From Chloroflexia bacterium (GTDB taxonomy: Bacteria > Chloroflexota > Chloroflexia > QHBQ01 > JADMIH01): a DNA stretch of 11,474 nt. The DNA lies in the NCBI GenBank assembly GCA_025927935.1, contig JAICKM010000152.1, positions 1 through 11,474 on the forward strand, given 5' to 3'. The position numbers were made by a program, and so were the translations under genes. Below are positions 1 to 6,652 of this stretch, in pieces. A model generated the notes under the pieces. The model had not been told where the DNA came from. It ran no database searches and saw only the letters and a program-made list of their open reading frames with translations. The stretch's first letter is position 1; every line of letters begins with the position of its first letter.

Positions 1-1
1 G

Positions 2-442
2 GTGATGCGCTACTTGCCCGGCGGGCAACCGATCCCGCGCGAACGCATCCCGGCGGGCATCGCGCGGCGCATCCAGGACTGGGAGACGCGCGGCTTCGGC
101 CTGTTCGCGCTGGAAGACAAGGCGACCGGCGCGCTGATCGGGCAGGCCGGGCTGTTCCCGCTGGAGGAGACGGACGAGGTCGAGGTGGCCTACCTGCTTG
201 ACGAGCCGTACTGGGGTCAGGGCCTGGCGACCGAGGCGGCGCGCGCCTGCCTGCACTTCGGCTTCGAGCAACTGCACCTGCCGCGCATCGTCGCCGTGGC
301 CGTCCCCGCCAACCGCGCCTCCACCCGCGTCATGGAAAAGCTCGGCATGGAATACCAGGGTCTCGCCCAGCACTACGGCCTCGGCGTAGCCCGCTACGCC
401 ATCACTCGCGAATCCTTCGCCGCGCTGACCACTGACCACTGA
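2..442 (+). CDS. GNAT-family N-acetyltransferase (RimJ/RimL type), 5' end missing
   Basis: Probable acetyl-CoA-dependent N-acetyltransferase of the Acetyltransf_3 group, which modifies protein N-termini or small amines; the substrate cannot be told. The 146 visible residues hold the acetyl-CoA pyrophosphate-binding loop WGQGLATEA (about 71-79) after a beta strand VEVAYLLD, and the family's C-terminal signature VPANRASTRVMEKLGM (about 101-116). The window opens at MMRYLPGG, which in this family is an internal motif following the first strand and helix. About 25-35 N-terminal residues therefore lie upstream, and the GTG at position 2 is probably not the real start. The last residues (LTTDH) and the TGA stop are encoded inside a heptamer tandem repeat, so the C-terminus may have been altered by that repeat. 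Family assignment is firm; substrate is unknown. Confidence 0.88.
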   Translation: MMRYLPGGQPIPRERIPAGIARRIQDWETRGFGLFALEDKATGALIGQAGLFPLEETDEVEVAYLLDEPYWGQGLATEAARACLHFGFEQLHLPRIVAVAVPANRASTRVMEKLGMEYQGLAQHYGLGVARYAITRESFAALTTDH

Positions 443-454
443 CCGCTGACCACT
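424..454. repeat. Heptamer tandem repeat (RCTGACC, four units plus ACT)
   Basis: Seven-base units GCTGACC, ACTGACC, ACTGACC, GCTGACC follow each other without a gap from 424 to 451, and a partial unit ACT ends at 454. The array spans the stop codon of the acetyltransferase gene and supplies that stop. It resembles the short tandemly repeated heptamers known from cyanobacteria and other bacteria with repeat-rich genomes; that comparison is from memory. Such arrays can change copy number by slippage. Confidence 0.8.
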
Positions 455-492
455 TGTACTCAGCACTCGGATAGGCATGTTTCTTGCTCACA

Positions 493-529
493 CGGCGGCA
501 TCAGGGCCAGTGACGCGGGCATGCCGCCG
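493..529 (+). other. Stem-loop in the leader before the SRPBCC gene
   Basis: CGGCGGCAT (493-501) and ATGCCGCCG (521-529) form a perfect 9-bp stem with a 19-base loop. It lies 50 bases downstream of the acetyltransferase stop and 68 bases upstream of the next start. No T-run follows, so it is not a standard intrinsic terminator. It may be a structured mRNA end or leader. I found no convincing promoter between 443 and 597. Confidence 0.35.
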
Positions 530-597
530 GTGGGCGACCTTCCGCAGAGGGCACTGGCCGGAGACGGCACCTGCCGAACTGAACGAGGAGGTTCCAA

Positions 598-2607
598 ATG
601 CGGGTTGAGAAAGAACTGGTGGTCAATGCCCCAGTCAGTACCGTGTATGCCCTGTGGACGGATTTTGAAAACTTTCCGCGCTTCATGAGCCATGTGGAGT
701 CGGTCACGAAGGTGAGCGACGATACGTTTCACTGGAAAGCCAAAGTGGGCCTGCGCGACCGGGAGTGGGATGCCAAGGTCGTGGGCCTGGTGCCCAATCG
801 CTCGGTGACGTGGCGCTCGACGGAAGGTGAGCAAAATGCCGGCGCGGTGAACCTCGCCGCGCAGGGCAATGTGACCCTGATGCAGGTGGTGATCGAGTAC
901 CATCCCAACTGGTTTGAGGGTGTGCTTGACACCGTTACGGGCGAAATGTCGCGCAGCGTGGAGGCCGACCTGGAGAAATTCAAGCGCCTGGCCGAAGGCA
1001 CGGAAGGCGACGCGGCTCCGGCGCAGACAGGCGCCCAGGCGCAGGCCGGCGGCACCGGCGGCGCGCAGGGCACGACCAGCGAGAGTGTCGGCGCCGGGAA
1101 TACCGGCGCGGTCAGCCCCAGCGCCATGCGCGCCGGGCAGAGCGGCAGCGACGCAAGTAGTGCCGCGAGCACGAGCGGATCGAGCATGGCGGGCGCCGCC
1201 GTCATGGGCGCGGCGGGCGCCGCCGGTAGTATGGGCGGGACGACCGGTGGCACCGACGCGGCGCCCATCTCCCGCTCCGGCGCGATGCACGGCGGCTCGG
1301 AAGGCGGCGGTGAATATGCCACCGGCGGCGGTGGTACGGGATCGCTGGGCGGCTCCTCGCGCAGTGGCAGCATGGGCCAGGAAAGCCCGGTGCCGGGTGA
1401 GGAGACCGTGATCGGCGCGATGGGGCCGGGTGGCGCGAATGCGAGTTTGCCCTCGCAGGCCGGGGATATCGCCGCCGACTCGCGCGATCTGAGTATACAC
1501 AGCGGCGAGGCTCAGCACGGTTTCGGCCAGCCACCGGTGGACGAAACGGCGGGCGCGGCGCCGCCCATGCCGGTCTCCGGATCGCATCACAGCTACGCCG
1601 GCACGGATATCGTGCCGGAACCCGGCGCCACCGGTTTTTCGGATACCAACGCTGGGTCGGCAGGCGGCGATACCGGGAGCGGGGCCACCGCCGACAATGC
1701 GACCGGCGTGGCGATGGACAGCGGCGCTGCCGCCGGGCTGGACTCCACCTCCGGCGGGGGCAGCCAGCAGGGTGCCGTCCGCGACACGCCCGCCGGGGCG
1801 AACCAACCGGATAATGCGACCGGGGGCAGCGGGCTGACAGGCGCGGGCGCCCCCACCGGCACCGCGAGCATCGCCGGCACGGATACGGCGGGCGTAACCG
1901 GCCCGTCTCTCTACTCGAATGAGTCCGCGGGCTACGAGGGCTACGGAGTCACGCCCGGCGAGACGCCTGCCAGCATTGGCGGCACCGCTGCGGCGAGCGG
2001 TGGCGAGTCGAGCAGCGGCGGCGCAAGCGGCGGGGGCAGTGCAAGCACGACCTACTCGACGACCGACACCGCTGGTACCGACAGCGGCGCAAGCTCGGTG
2101 GATCGCGGCAGCAGCGCCGCCGCCCAGACCGGCGGATCGTCCGGCGGTAGCAGTATGACCGGCAGCGCCACCGGCGTGGGTACCCCCAGCCAGACGACCG
2201 GCGCCATCTCCGGCGGCATGCAGGACGAGTCGGTGCGCCCGATTGACGAGGAGCGGGGCACCACGCCCGGCATGGCCGGCGGCACCGGCGGATGGGGCAG
2301 CAGCACCGGGGGCGCGTCCGGCAGCGGCGCCATGGGCGCGTCCGGCAGCACCACTGGAGGCGTGTCCGGCAGCGGCCCCGGAGGTGCGTCCGGCAGCAGC
2401 ACCGGGGGCGCTGCCGGCAGCGGCGCTATGGGCGACCTGGAGCAAGGTAAGGGCGTCGGCGGCGCGGCCACCGGCGATCCCGGCCAGGAGGTGGGGCTAC
2501 CCGCCGTCTCCACGACCGACATGAACCTCGGCCAGCAGCCCACTGGCGAGTCCATGTCGATGGGGCCGTCGACCTCCAGCGGGGGCAGCGGGGCCCTCGG
2601 CAGCTAA
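598..2607 (+). CDS. SRPBCC (polyketide cyclase/dehydrase-like) domain protein with a giant Gly/Ala/Ser/Thr-rich tail
   Basis: Residues 1-135 look like an SRPBCC/START-fold domain of the cyclase/dehydrase group. It starts MRVEKELVVNAPVSTVYALW, followed by FENFPRFMSHVESV, then alternating strands, then a long C-terminal helix (GEMSRSVEADLEKFKRLAEG). This fold forms a pocket for hydrophobic ligands; the ligand here is unknown. Residues 136-669 are low complexity, dominated by Gly, Ala, Ser and Thr with few charged or aromatic residues, and are probably disordered. Near the end is an octapeptide tandem repeat (about 572-611). There is no signal peptide or membrane segment, so it is probably cytoplasmic. 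The start is supported by AGGAGG (586-591) six bases upstream, and a strong terminator begins 28 bases after the stop. A 661-codon open frame on the opposite strand is a composition artefact. The tail has no function I can name. Confidence 0.85.
   Translation: MRVEKELVVNAPVSTVYALWTDFENFPRFMSHVESVTKVSDDTFHWKAKVGLRDREWDAKVVGLVPNRSVTWRSTEGEQNAGAVNLAAQGNVTLMQVVIEYHPNWFEGVLDTVTGEMSRSVEADLEKFKRLAEGTEGDAAPAQTGAQAQAGGTGGAQGTTSESVGAGNTGAVSPSAMRAGQSGSDASSAASTSGSSMAGAAVMGAAGAAGSMGGTTGGTDAAPISRSGAMHGGSEGGGEYATGGGGTGSLGGSSRSGSMGQESPVPGEETVIGAMGPGGANASLPSQAGDIAADSRDLSIHSGEAQHGFGQPPVDETAGAAPPMPVSGSHHSYAGTDIVPEPGATGFSDTNAGSAGGDTGSGATADNATGVAMDSGAAAGLDSTSGGGSQQGAVRDTPAGANQPDNATGGSGLTGAGAPTGTASIAGTDTAGVTGPSLYSNESAGYEGYGVTPGETPASIGGTAAASGGESSSGGASGGGSASTTYSTTDTAGTDSGASSVDRGSSAAAQTGGSSGGSSMTGSATGVGTPSQTTGAISGGMQDESVRPIDEERGTTPGMAGGTGGWGSSTGGASGSGAMGASGSTTGGVSGSGPGGASGSSTGGAAGSGAMGDLEQGKGVGGAATGDPGQEVGLPAVSTTDMNLGQQPTGESMSMGPSTSSGGSGALGS
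2287..2430 (+). repeat. 24-bp in-frame tandem repeat coding for the octapeptide GASGSxxG
   Basis: Five consecutive 24-base units begin at 2311, 2335, 2359, 2383 and 2407, each with the core TCCGGCAGC or GCCGGCAGC. They encode GASGSGAM, GASGSTTG, GVSGSGPG, GASGSSTG and GAAGSGAM. A degenerate sixth unit (GGWGSSTG) precedes them at 2287-2310. The unit is a multiple of three, so copy-number change would keep the frame. It lies in the low-complexity tail of the SRPBCC protein. Confidence 0.85.
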
Positions 2608-2634
2608 CTTCGTTCGCGACCGCAACCTGGCGGC

Positions 2635-2673
2635 GGGGGCGGCGCCCGCGCGGGCGCCGCCCCCGTCTTTTTT
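2635..2673 (+). terminator. Rho-independent terminator of the SRPBCC gene
   Basis: Bases 2635-2664 are a perfect 30-base palindrome: the 15-base arm GGGGGCGGCGCCCGC meets its exact complement. This gives a pure G/C stem with a minimal loop. It is followed by GTC and a run of six T (2668-2673), and starts 28 bases after the stop codon. Confidence 0.93.
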
Positions 2674-2690
2674 CCAGCGTAGTTGCGCCC

Positions 2691-2722
2691 GGCGGCAGGC
2701 CGGTTTGAAACCGGCCCCTACA
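2691..2722 (+). repeat. 32-bp dispersed palindromic repeat, copy 1
   Basis: This 32-base stretch runs from GGCGGCAGG to CCCCTACA and contains the near-perfect palindrome GGCCGGTTTGAAACCGGCC. The same 32 bases, with no mismatch, recur at 8055-8086. This copy begins 18 bases after the T-run of the SRPBCC terminator. The flanks differ between copies, so the unit has sharp edges, as expected of a small mobile or REP-like intergenic element. No transposase is nearby. Confidence 0.85.
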
Positions 2723-2724
2723 AT

Positions 2725-2767
2725 GCGTAATTACGCGGGCCGACTCCTAGGATCTTCTTGGTACCAA
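2725..2767. promoter_or_regulatory. Cluster of three perfect palindromes upstream of a promoter (candidate operators)
   Basis: Three palindromes lie in 43 bases: GCGTAATTACGC (2725-2736), TCCTAGGA (2745-2752) and TTGGTACCAA (2758-2767). They sit between repeat copy 1 and the -35 box of the 152-residue gene, where dimeric regulators could bind. The stretch is richer in A and T than its surroundings. There is no direct evidence of binding, and the three sequences differ from each other. Confidence 0.3.
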
Positions 2768-2774
2768 TAGGCTA

Positions 2775-2803
2775 TTGCCCGTATTGTCGCGGTCTGCTAC
2801 ACT
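2775..2803 (+). promoter_or_regulatory. Sigma70-type promoter of the 152-residue gene
   Basis: TTGCCC (2775-2780) and TACACT (2798-2803) are separated by exactly 17 bases, a good match to the housekeeping -35/-10 pattern. Transcription would start near 2810, leaving a leader of about 68 bases before the ATG at 2878. A start inside the leader argues against the longer open frame that begins with TTG at 2758. Confidence 0.6.
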
Positions 2804-2877
2804 TAAGAGCGGACCCCCACGCCGGCTGGCTGCGCGGGGTTATTGAGGATCACTCGCAGCACAGGAAGGAACATGGG

Positions 2878-3336
2878 ATGACAACCCGGACGGATGCCCA
2901 TATGATCGCGGCGGAGCTGGCGCGCGGCTTGAACCAGCTTTGCGCGTTGGGTTTGCTTTCGGAAGGCGGGCGCGGGCAGCGGCCCGCGGCGCGGCTGGAA
3001 GTGGTGCGCGATGCGCTCGCGCAAACCGAGAGCGGCGCGCTGGCCGGGTACGGCTCCACCGATACGCGCCAGGCGCTCGACGTGTGGCGCCTGATCCAGC
3101 GGCTGTTCGAGAGCAACCAGGCCGCTTTCACGGAGATGGATAATCAGGAACTGGCGCAGTTCCTGGATAAGCTGCGCAAGGCAGCGTATGGTCCGCAGAT
3201 TTCCCACGCCCTGGCGCGCTGGCTACCTTCCCGCATGTTTATCAGCGCCCAGTATACCACGCAACAACTGGAGAAGATGCGCCCCGCCGGCAGCAGCGGG
3301 CGCGGCTTGAGCGGCCGGCCCGCCGGTGCCCGCTAG
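2878..3336 (+). CDS. Hypothetical protein, 152 residues, predicted mostly helical
   Basis: I do not recognise this protein. It begins MTTRTDAHMIAAELARGLNQ. It looks soluble and mainly alpha-helical (for example about 8-27, 63-84, 87-104 and 107-117), and its end is a flexible Gly/Arg/Ser-rich tail (about 136-152). There is no signal peptide, membrane segment or cysteine-based metal site. The ATG at 2878 is chosen because AAGGA (2866-2870) lies seven bases upstream and because a promoter sits inside the longer frame. If the TTG at 2758 were used instead, 40 residues including a CPYC motif would be added. The gene is a single transcription unit with its own promoter and terminator. Codon use matches that of its neighbours. 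Confidence 0.75.
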   Translation: MTTRTDAHMIAAELARGLNQLCALGLLSEGGRGQRPAARLEVVRDALAQTESGALAGYGSTDTRQALDVWRLIQRLFESNQAAFTEMDNQELAQFLDKLRKAAYGPQISHALARWLPSRMFISAQYTTQQLEKMRPAGSSGRGLSGRPAGAR

Positions 3337-3357
3337 TCTCCGGCGTTCCTCCCGTGC

Positions 3358-3398
3358 GGCGCGGCCCCGGCTATTGCAGACCGGGGCCGCGCCTTTTT
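3358..3398 (+). terminator. Rho-independent terminator of the 152-residue gene
   Basis: GGCGCGGCCCCGG (3358-3370) pairs perfectly with CCGGGGCCGCGCC (3381-3393) across a 10-base loop. Five T follow (3394-3398). The hairpin starts 21 bases after the TAG stop. Confidence 0.93.
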
Positions 3399-3422
3399 GC
3401 CCTCCCGCCCGCTCGTTTGATT

Positions 3423-3431
3423 TGGTATACT
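3423..3431 (+). promoter_or_regulatory. Extended -10 promoter for the SLH surface-protein gene
   Basis: TGGTATACT matches the extended -10 pattern TGnTATAAT, with TATACT at 3426-3431. No good -35 hexamer lies 17 bases upstream, which is common for extended -10 promoters. It sits directly after the preceding terminator and would give a leader of about 130 bases before the ATG at 3566. Confidence 0.5.
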
Positions 3432-3565
3432 CTACCTAGTTGCAATTGGCGCCTCCCGGTCGCCATCCGCGCCTTGACTGCGGCCACCGCGCAACGGAAC
3501 CCGTGCCGTCGTTGTTCCCCTTCGGGTGGTCTCGCCCCCACCCCTCTGTCTGGAAGGAGCTGAAG

Positions 3566-6562
3566 ATGCGTAATCGCGGCATGCTGTGGGGCGGGATGCT
3601 CCTCGCGGCTTTCCTGCTGATCCTGGCCGTCCTCGCCGCCGATGGGCCGCGCGATGCAGCGGCGGGTGCGCCGCGCTCTGCGCCCGCCGCTGCCGCGCCG
3701 ACCCGCCCGCCCAAACCGCAGAATGACCAGCCGCGCCCGCCGTTCGCCAGCCAGGATGTGCCCGGCCAGAGCACCGCGACCCCGTTGCGCCAGGTCGGGC
3801 CGGACGACTTTGGCTATATGGTCAGCGACAACACCGAGCCGAATGGGCCGCCGTTTAACTACGTGGCCGCCGGCAATCTGCTGCCGGACATGACGGGCGA
3901 CGAGGTCACTCAGACCATCACGCTGAGCTTTCCTGTCACCATTTACGACCGCACCGTCACGACCCTGACCGTGGATGCTAACGGCATGGTGTATATGCCG
4001 CAAGGCTATTGCGATACGGTCGATTGCTGGAATAACTTGCGGCTGCCCAATGCCGTGGCGCCGCCGGGCCTGGTCGCCCCGTTCTGGGACGACCTGGTGA
4101 TCCCGGACACGGGGACCGGCGGCGTGTATACCGACGTGATCGGGACGGCGCCGGCCCGCACCTTCATTGTCGAATGGCGCAACGTCGGGTTCTATCGGGA
4201 CAGCGGTTCCGTCACCTTTGAGATCCAGTTCCATGAGAACAGTAATGAGATCGATTTCGAATACGCCACCGTGGATGGGCTGCGCGCCGGGGGCACCAGC
4301 GCGACGGTCGGCATCCAGAACTACGCGCAAACGACCGGCATCATGTATAGCTTCGAGGAGAGTGCGCTCAATTCGGGCCGCGCCGTCCGCTTCCTGGCCC
4401 TGGTGAATCCCGGCAACCAGACGGCCAACATCGCCGGGTGTAACAACGCGACCTTCAGCGGGCAGGTCGTCAATCCCAGCACCGTGCCCGCCGCCTTCAG
4501 CCTGGCGGTGGTGGATAGTAATCCGCTGTTCCATTCGGTGGTAACGCCGACTAATACCGGGGTCATCTCGCCCGGCCTCAGCGTGCCTTTCCAGGTGGTG
4601 GTGAATGTGCCGCCGGGTTCGCCCATCGGTTCCACCGATGTCACCACCCTGACCGTGCAATCCACCACCGCGGCCTTTCCGCTGAGTGAGCGCGTCCGCC
4701 TGACGACGCTGCTCAGCTCCACCGGCGCCGACTTTGTGCCCGATTCGGGATCTTCATCCGGCGCACCAGGCAACGTTAAGATCTACACGACCAGTCTCTA
4801 TAACCAGAGCGGCACGGCGACCAGTTTTGACCTGACGACTGGTGGGAACTCCTGGCCGACCACGGTGACGCCGCAGCACACCGGGATTATGGCGCCGGGG
4901 GCGGGCATCAGCGTGACCGTGCAGGTGACAATCCCCTCCACGGCGCAAGCGGGCGAGGCGGACGTGGTGGTGGTGACGGCAACCGCCCAGGGCGGCGGGG
5001 CGTGCAACTATTACGGGACCGCGCAGTTCACCACCTTCAACGGCAGCCAGGTCCACCGGCGCCCGCTGCCGGAGCCGCGCGCCCGCCACGCGATGGTCGA
5101 TTATCCGGCCAACGGGCGCGTCTACCTGCTGGGGGGCGTGACCACCAATAACGAGATGGACCTGCCTATCGAGGAGTACGACGCACGGGCCGACAGTTGG
5201 ACGCCGCGGCGCGGCCTGCTGCTGCCGGTGAGCAACGCCGGCGCCGCGCTGCTGGGCGATACGATTTACCTGCCGGGCGGCTTCAACGGCAATACCGCCG
5301 TGAGCGTGCTCCAGACGTATCACCCGCCGACGGATGGCGTGACCATCGTCAGCAGCGACCCGCTGCCCGCGCCGCGCTATGGCGCCGGAGTAGTGGCGCT
5401 GGGCGGCAAGCTGTATGTCATTGGCGGCTCGGATAACGTCACCAGCACGCGCACCGTCTTTATCTACAACCCGGCGCTGCCCGCGGGTGCGCGCTGGTCG
5501 CGCGGCGCCGATCTGCCCACGGCGCGGGTTTTCCTGGCGGCCAGTGCGCTCAACGGCCGCATCTACGCCATCGGCGGGATCACCAACGTGACCGCTCCCG
5601 CCGACCTGGCGACGGTACAGATTTATGATCCGGCGAGCAATAGCTGGAGCCAGGGCGCCCCGCTGCAAACGCCGCGCGGCGGCGCGGCGGCCATCGGGCT
5701 AGACAGCGGCCTGCCCTGCGGCGGCTACCTGTACGTGTTTGGCGGCGGGTGGTTCACGCCGCAGGCGAGCGGGGAGCGCTATGACCCGGCCACGGGCCAA
5801 TGGGCGCCGCTCGCGCCGTTGACGACCGCGCGGCGCACCCTGGCGGCGGCCTATGCCAGCAACGGCCACCTGCTGCTGGCGACGGGCGGCTACAACGGCC
5901 TGGTGCTGACCTCGATTGACGCGGTGGCCTGCGGCGGCATCTTCGCCACGCCTACGCCCACGCCCATCGGCGGCGTGCCCACGGCCACCCCGGCGCCCAC
6001 GCATACGCCGACGCCCGGTCCTTGCGTGAATAACTTCAGCGACGTGTTTCCGAGCGACTATTTCTACCAACCGGTCACGTACCTGGCCTGCCGCAACGTG
6101 ATCAGCGGCTACAGCGATGGGACGTTCCGTCCCTCGGCCAACATGACGCGCGGCCAACTGTCCAAAGTGGTGGTGTTGAGCAACGGCTGGGCGCTGGCGA
6201 ACCCGGCCCTGGGCCACTTCAGCGATGTGCCGCCGGGCCATCCCTTCTACAGCTATATCGAGACGGCCTACGCGCACGGCATCATCTCCGGCTACGCCGA
6301 CGGCACGTTCCGCCCCTCAGCCAACGTGAGCCGGGGCCAGATCTGCAAGATCGTGGTGCTGGCGCAGGGCTGGCCGCTGGAGAACCCGCCAACCGGGCAC
6401 TTCACCGACGTGCCGCCCGGCCACCCCTTCTACAGTGTGATCGAGACGGCGTACACTCATGGCATCATTTCCGGCTACGCCGACGCGACTTTCCGGTCCG
6501 AACGCCAAGCCACGCGCGGGCAGGTCGCCAAAATCGTCTACCTCTCGCTGGGCAACCCGTAA
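3566..6562 (+). CDS. Secreted surface protein: anchor-like beta domain, two Ig-like domains, Kelch propeller, three SLH domains
   Basis: This 998-residue exported protein is probably held on the cell wall by its SLH domains. Residues 1-25 (MRNRGMLWGGMLLAAFLLIL and on) are a signal peptide or anchor. A Pro/Ala-rich stretch follows. About 85-278 is a beta domain with VDANGMVYMP, APFWDDLVIP and FEIQFHENSNEIDFEY, a type often found in secreted bacterial proteins including proteases. About 280-385 and 387-500 are two related beta-sandwich domains sharing TGxxxPG...V.V.V..P. About 503-790 is a Kelch-type propeller with at least six blade signatures: VYLLGG, IYLPGG, LYVIGG, IYAIGG, LYVFGG and LLLATGG. 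A Thr/Pro linker (795-818) leads to three SLH domains (821-998) with TRGQ or SRGQ motifs. AAGGAG (3554-3559) six bases upstream fixes the start; a longer frame from 3440 lacks a signal peptide. The propeller's ligand or any enzymatic activity is unknown. Confidence 0.92.
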   Translation: MRNRGMLWGGMLLAAFLLILAVLAADGPRDAAAGAPRSAPAAAAPTRPPKPQNDQPRPPFASQDVPGQSTATPLRQVGPDDFGYMVSDNTEPNGPPFNYVAAGNLLPDMTGDEVTQTITLSFPVTIYDRTVTTLTVDANGMVYMPQGYCDTVDCWNNLRLPNAVAPPGLVAPFWDDLVIPDTGTGGVYTDVIGTAPARTFIVEWRNVGFYRDSGSVTFEIQFHENSNEIDFEYATVDGLRAGGTSATVGIQNYAQTTGIMYSFEESALNSGRAVRFLALVNPGNQTANIAGCNNATFSGQVVNPSTVPAAFSLAVVDSNPLFHSVVTPTNTGVISPGLSVPFQVVVNVPPGSPIGSTDVTTLTVQSTTAAFPLSERVRLTTLLSSTGADFVPDSGSSSGAPGNVKIYTTSLYNQSGTATSFDLTTGGNSWPTTVTPQHTGIMAPGAGISVTVQVTIPSTAQAGEADVVVVTATAQGGGACNYYGTAQFTTFNGSQVHRRPLPEPRARHAMVDYPANGRVYLLGGVTTNNEMDLPIEEYDARADSWTPRRGLLLPVSNAGAALLGDTIYLPGGFNGNTAVSVLQTYHPPTDGVTIVSSDPLPAPRYGAGVVALGGKLYVIGGSDNVTSTRTVFIYNPALPAGARWSRGADLPTARVFLAASALNGRIYAIGGITNVTAPADLATVQIYDPASNSWSQGAPLQTPRGGAAAIGLDSGLPCGGYLYVFGGGWFTPQASGERYDPATGQWAPLAPLTTARRTLAAAYASNGHLLLATGGYNGLVLTSIDAVACGGIFATPTPTPIGGVPTATPAPTHTPTPGPCVNNFSDVFPSDYFYQPVTYLACRNVISGYSDGTFRPSANMTRGQLSKVVVLSNGWALANPALGHFSDVPPGHPFYSYIETAYAHGIISGYADGTFRPSANVSRGQICKIVVLAQGWPLENPPTGHFTDVPPGHPFYSVIETAYTHGIISGYADATFRSERQATRGQVAKIVYLSLGNP
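6035..6559 (+). repeat. Three SLH-coding repeats with an exact 183-bp period
   Basis: The phenylalanine of the FSDV/FSDV/FTDV motif is encoded at 6035, 6218 and 6401, giving a period of exactly 183 bases (61 codons). Units 2 and 3 are very similar at the DNA level from the motif through the ISGYAD segment. Unit 1 has diverged more. The last unit is slightly shorter and ends at the stop codon. Confidence 0.85.
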
Positions 6563-6581
6563 CCGCGGGTTGGCAGCATGC

Positions 6582-6617
6582 AAAGAGCGCGATCCCGTGA
6601 AAGGGATCGCGCTCTTT
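6582..6617. terminator. Bidirectional intrinsic terminator between convergent genes
   Basis: AAAGAGCGCGATCCC (6582-6596) and GGGATCGCGCTCTTT (6603-6617) form a perfect 15-bp stem with a 6-base loop, GTGAAA. Each strand's transcript ends in CUCUUU, so it can stop the SLH gene (stop 19 bases upstream) and the tRNA deacylase gene from the other side (stop 35 bases away). The U-run is short and lies within the stem. Confidence 0.85.
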
Positions 6618-6652
6618 GGCTGTGGGCATACAAGCCGCCCGGCAGTGGGGTA

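Noticed and set aside
460..2445. 661-codon open frame on the - strand opposite the SRPBCC gene
   Set aside because: It has a repetitive Ala/Gly/Arg composition typical of antisense frames in GC-rich DNA. The + strand has a recognisable domain, a ribosome site and a terminator.
2758..2877. 40-residue N-terminal extension with a CPYC motif before the 152-residue protein
   Set aside because: A promoter lies inside this stretch, the start would be TTG without a good ribosome site, and the ATG at 2878 has one. It is kept as a low-probability alternative.
3371..4660. 429-codon open frame on the - strand opposite the SLH surface-protein gene
   Set aside because: It is Arg/His/Gly-rich with no recognisable domain, and it lies opposite a clear domain-bearing gene and across its promoter and the preceding terminator.
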